From: Herbinix sp.
GTDB lineage: Bacteria; Bacillota; Clostridia; Lachnospirales; Lachnospiraceae
Assembly: GCA_028691795.1 (NCBI GenBank)
Contig: JAQUYQ010000014.1
Span: 1 to 36,147, forward strand
DNA: 36,147 nucleotides
Direction of reading: 5' to 3'
The notes beneath the pieces are model-generated. The model was not told where the DNA came from, did no database searches, and saw only the letters and a program-made list of their open reading frames with translations. This document shows, piece after piece, positions 34,066 through 36,147 of this stretch (position 1 is the first letter of the stretch; each line of letters starts with the position of its first letter). Both the position numbers and the translations under genes were made by a program.

Positions 34066-34476
34066 ATGAGTAACTGTATTTTTTGTAAAATAATTTCCGG
34101 AGAAATACCTTCGGCGACAGTGTATGAGGATAATGATTTTAAGGCAATTATGGATATCTCCCCAGCTGTAAAGGGGCATGTTATTATCCTACCAAAGAAA
34201 CATAGTGCAGATTTATTTGAGTTAGAGGATGATTCTGCAGCCAAGGCGCTTATTGTAGCAAGAAAGATTGCAAAAGCGATAAAGGAAGAAATTAACTGCG
34301 ACGGGATCAATCTACTGCAGAATAATGGAGAAGTTGCAGGACAGACCGTGTTCCATTTTCACATTCATCTAATTCCAAGGTATAAGCAAGATAAGGTGGA
34401 GATAACTTGGGGGCATGAAACTTATGTAGATGGTGAGGCAGTAAGCCTAGCAACAGCTATTGCGGCTAGAATATAG
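34066..34476 (+). CDS. HIT-family nucleotide hydrolase (HINT-like)
   Basis: This 136-residue protein is a typical bacterial HIT protein. The histidine triad is HFHIHLIPR (H97, H99, H101), with catalytic H99. An N-terminal C-x-x-C (C4, C7) fits the zinc site of HINT-type members, and KGHVIILPKKH (36-46) is conserved. Such enzymes hydrolyse purine nucleoside phosphoramidates and similar compounds. AGGAGG lies upstream of the ATG. It is transcribed divergently from the kinase gene and converges on murG. Confidence 0.95.
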   Translation: MSNCIFCKIISGEIPSATVYEDNDFKAIMDISPAVKGHVIILPKKHSADLFELEDDSAAKALIVARKIAKAIKEEINCDGINLLQNNGEVAGQTVFHFHIHLIPRYKQDKVEITWGHETYVDGEAVSLATAIAARI

Positions 34477-34614
34477 GAAAATGTTTCGATGATATAATTC
34501 ACTACTACGCTGGCGTTTTTGAACATGCGCTCTTGAAGATTAATCCTCAGCCTAATAGCCAGTTATTTATTATTCGTTATACTAGCGGGATATAAAACAA
34601 TATAAGTAGTTAAA

Positions 34615-34659
34615 AATGCCGTAATACTCAGTAAAAATTAGGACGAGTATTACGGCATT
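34615..34659. repeat. Perfect 15-bp hairpin
   Basis: AATGCCGTAATACTC (34615-34629) pairs perfectly with GAGTATTACGGCATT (34645-34659). There is no long T-run on either side, so it may be a bidirectional terminator of modest strength or another structured element. Confidence 0.6.
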
Positions 34660-34744
34660 AATTGTATGGCAAGTGAATTCATGACAAGTAATTTCATAAC
34701 AAAAAATTCATATAAAGTTAATGATTACAAGATAAAATGATAAT

Positions 34745-34801
34745 AAGTAAAAATGATGACAATTGAATTAGATTCTGTTTCATTTGTCATCATTTTTACT
34801 T
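34745..34801. terminator. Bidirectional terminator between HIT and murG
   Basis: AAGTAAAAATGATGACAA (34745-34762) and its exact complement (34784-34801) form an 18-bp stem. TTTTT is present in the right arm on either strand. It lies between two converging genes, 19 bases from the murG stop. Confidence 0.75.
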
Positions 34802-34819
34802 GTATTTGTAATTTATAAA

Positions 34820-35884
34820 TCACTTAGTATTTTCTTTAATTAATTTTACAATAGTATCAATAGAGTTGTTCAACTCGCTCTGGTTCATAGCATCAATATA
34901 GTTATGCTTGGCATTCATTACCGCGGTGATGGCTTCAAGAAGGCGGCTGACGCTCAAATCCTCCTCCTTTAATACATAGGAATAACCCTGTCGTTCAAAG
35001 GACTCGGCATTTAATATCTGATCACCGCGGCTGGAGGCAGCAGGAAGGGGGATCAGTATGTTTGGTTTACGCAAGGCGAGAAGCTCACAAATAGCATTGG
35101 CTCCGGCTCTGGAGATTACAAGATCGGCAGCAGCAAAAAGATTACTTAACTCGGCTTTTATATATTCGTATTGAACGTATCCGGCGGTATCAACGAAACG
35201 TTCATCCAAATTACCCTTGCCACATAAATGGATAATTTGATAATCTCTTAATAAGGTTGGAAGCATTCCACGGAGCATGCCATTAATTGCTCTTGATCCG
35301 GTACTTCCCCCTATAATTAAAATGACAGGCTTATTTGCGGTGAAACCGCAGAAGTCCAGTCCCTTAATTTTGTTGCCGGAAAAAAGCTCCTTACGAATAG
35401 GAGTACCGGTAAGTACTGCCTTCTCTGCCGGAAGGTATTTAACCGTTTCCGGAAAGTTTGCACAAACCTTTGTTGCAGAGGGTAGAGCAAGCTTATTGGC
35501 TAAGCCCGGTGTCATATCGGATTCATGAGTGATTACCGGAATTTTATATTTTTTGGCAGCCATGACAACTGGTACGGTTACAAAACCACCTTTTGAAAAA
35601 ACAATATCAGGCTTTAATTGTTTTAATACCTTGCAGGCTTCAAAATAACCTTTCATTACTTTAAAAGGATCGGAAAAGTTCTTGGGGTCAAAATATCTTC
35701 TTAATTTTCCAGAGGATATTCCATGGTAGGGGATATGGTATTCTTCAATCAACTTCCGTTCAATTCCGTTGTAGGAGCCGATATATTGAATGTCATATCC
35801 GGCCTTTCTTAGTTCCGGCAATAAGGCGATACATGGAGTAACATGACCGGCGGTACCTCCTCCGGTTAAAACGATACGTTTCAT
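34820..35884 (-). CDS. murG: UDP-GlcNAc:lipid I GlcNAc transferase MurG
   Basis: The 354-residue protein adds GlcNAc to lipid I to make lipid II, the peptidoglycan precursor, at the inner face of the membrane. The N-terminal glycine loop [11 protein letters not shown] (7-17) is diagnostic. [10 protein letters not shown] and [20 protein letters not shown] mark the second glycosyltransferase domain and the UDP-GlcNAc site. The ATG at 35884 is chosen because GGAGG lies eight bases upstream and the ATG overlaps the stop of the preceding gene (ATGA); an ATG five codons earlier lacks a site. It is coupled to a TSCPD-domain gene rather than lying in a division cluster. Confidence 0.96.
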   Translation of the reverse strand: MKRIVLTGGGTAGHVTPCIALLPELRKAGYDIQYIGSYNGIERKLIEEYHIPYHGISSGKLRRYFDPKNFSDPFKVMKGYFEACKVLKQLKPDIVFSKGGFVTVPVVMAAKKYKIPVITHESDMTPGLANKLALPSATKVCANFPETVKYLPAEKAVLTGTPIRKELFSGNKIKGLDFCGFTANKPVILIIGGSTGSRAINGMLRGMLPTLLRDYQIIHLCGKGNLDERFVDTAGYVQYEYIKAELSNLFAAADLVISRAGANAICELLALRKPNILIPLPAASSRGDQILNAESFERQGYSYVLKEEDLSVSRLLEAITAVMNAKHNYIDAMNQSELNNSIDTIVKLIKENTK

Positions 35885-36132
35885 GCCTTTGCCCTCCATT
35901 CCTTTAATGCTTTTGCTAACTGATCAGGACAAGAGGTTGATTTATAACCACAGGTTACACCTTCCAGCTTATGGATAACATCATCTACTTTCATACCGAT
36001 AAGCAGATTTGATAATCCATTGGCATTTCCGGAACATCCGCCTTTGAATTGCACCCTGTCAATGGTATTCGTATTCTTATCTATTTCAAAGTTGATTTCA
36101 CTGCTACATACGCCCGAAGTTTTATATGTCAT
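35881..36132 (-). CDS. TSCPD-domain protein, four-cysteine small family (TIGR03905-like)
   Basis: This 83-residue protein carries four cysteines, C9, C33, C61 and C68, in the pattern of the small TIGR03905-type family, including the STSCPDQLA motif (65-73) that names the TSCPD domain. The same domain occurs at the end of B12-dependent ribonucleotide reductases and may bind metal. The standalone proteins have no established function that I know of. Its stop overlaps the murG start, so the two are translationally coupled. Confidence 0.85.
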   Translation of the reverse strand: MTYKTSGVCSSEINFEIDKNTNTIDRVQFKGGCSGNANGLSNLLIGMKVDDVIHKLEGVTCGYKSTSCPDQLAKALKEWRAKA

Positions 36133-36147
36133 GTTAAACCCTTTCTT

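Larger units (their letters stand above)
34477..34819. other. Intergenic region between HIT and murG genes
   Basis: This 343-base gap contains two long hairpins, at 34615-34659 and 34745-34801, listed separately. No gene is apparent; the remainder is AT-rich. Confidence 0.65.

Noticed and set aside
1-36147. CRISPR arrays, tRNA or rRNA genes, insertion sequences
   Set aside because: No regularly spaced repeats, tRNA-like folds, rRNA signatures or transposase motifs were seen on either strand.

Overview
The window looks like low-GC Firmicutes DNA, most likely from an anaerobic clostridium of the Lachnospiraceae type. The grounds are the AT-rich coding sequence, strong AGGAGG ribosome sites, several TTG starts, YesM/YesN-type two-component pairs beside lipoprotein sugar transporters, and the MurG/TSCPD and HIT neighbours. 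The species cannot be fixed from sequence alone. I see no rRNA, tRNA, CRISPR array, transposase or integrase.

Layout. (1) 1-880 (-): partial HD-GYP-like protein whose catalytic metal residues are replaced, behind a hairpin-rich leader. (2) 1113-1341: decayed C-terminal remnant of what looks like a ketopantoate-reductase-type gene. A 68-base piece of it recurs about 90% identical and in the same orientation at 20849, so the two copies bracket 19.6 kb of sugar-uptake genes. (3) 1740-10928: sugar module A: sensor kinase, AraC-type response regulator, intracellular glycosidase (GHL6/GH151-like, possible alpha-L-fucosidase), lipoprotein, two permeases and a VOC protein. (4) 11280-20828: sugar module B: VOC protein, response regulator, kinase, lipoprotein, two permeases and an (alpha/alpha)6-type glycosidase of a family I do not recognise. 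Neither module has its own transport ATPase. (5) 21253-29252: a LacI-type regulator with a strong promoter and overlapping operator, then an RpiB-like isomerase, an HxlB-like SIS isomerase, a complete ribose-type ABC transporter and a D-allulose (D-psicose) 3-epimerase. This reads as a rare-hexose (allulose/allose) uptake and conversion operon working at least partly on unphosphorylated sugars. (6) 29530-36132: core-like genes: glycerol kinase, rhomboid protease, flavodoxin-SCP2 fusion, a small soluble histidine kinase, a HIT protein, MurG and a TSCPD protein.

How it fits together. In modules A and B a membrane kinase probably senses an extracellular sugar or a loaded binding protein and activates the adjacent transporter through its AraC-type regulator; the imported oligosaccharide is then cut by the cytoplasmic glycosidase. 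In the third module the LacI protein probably controls itself and the operon through similar palindromes at 21206 and 22363. All three binding-protein genes are followed by a strong hairpin without a T-tract before the next transporter gene, a common way to keep binding protein in excess of membrane components.

The most interesting items are the allulose operon with an RpiB homologue lacking the usual phosphate-binding and catalytic histidines, the unrecognised glycosidase of module B, the degenerate HD-GYP protein, and the paired gene remnants around the twin modules.
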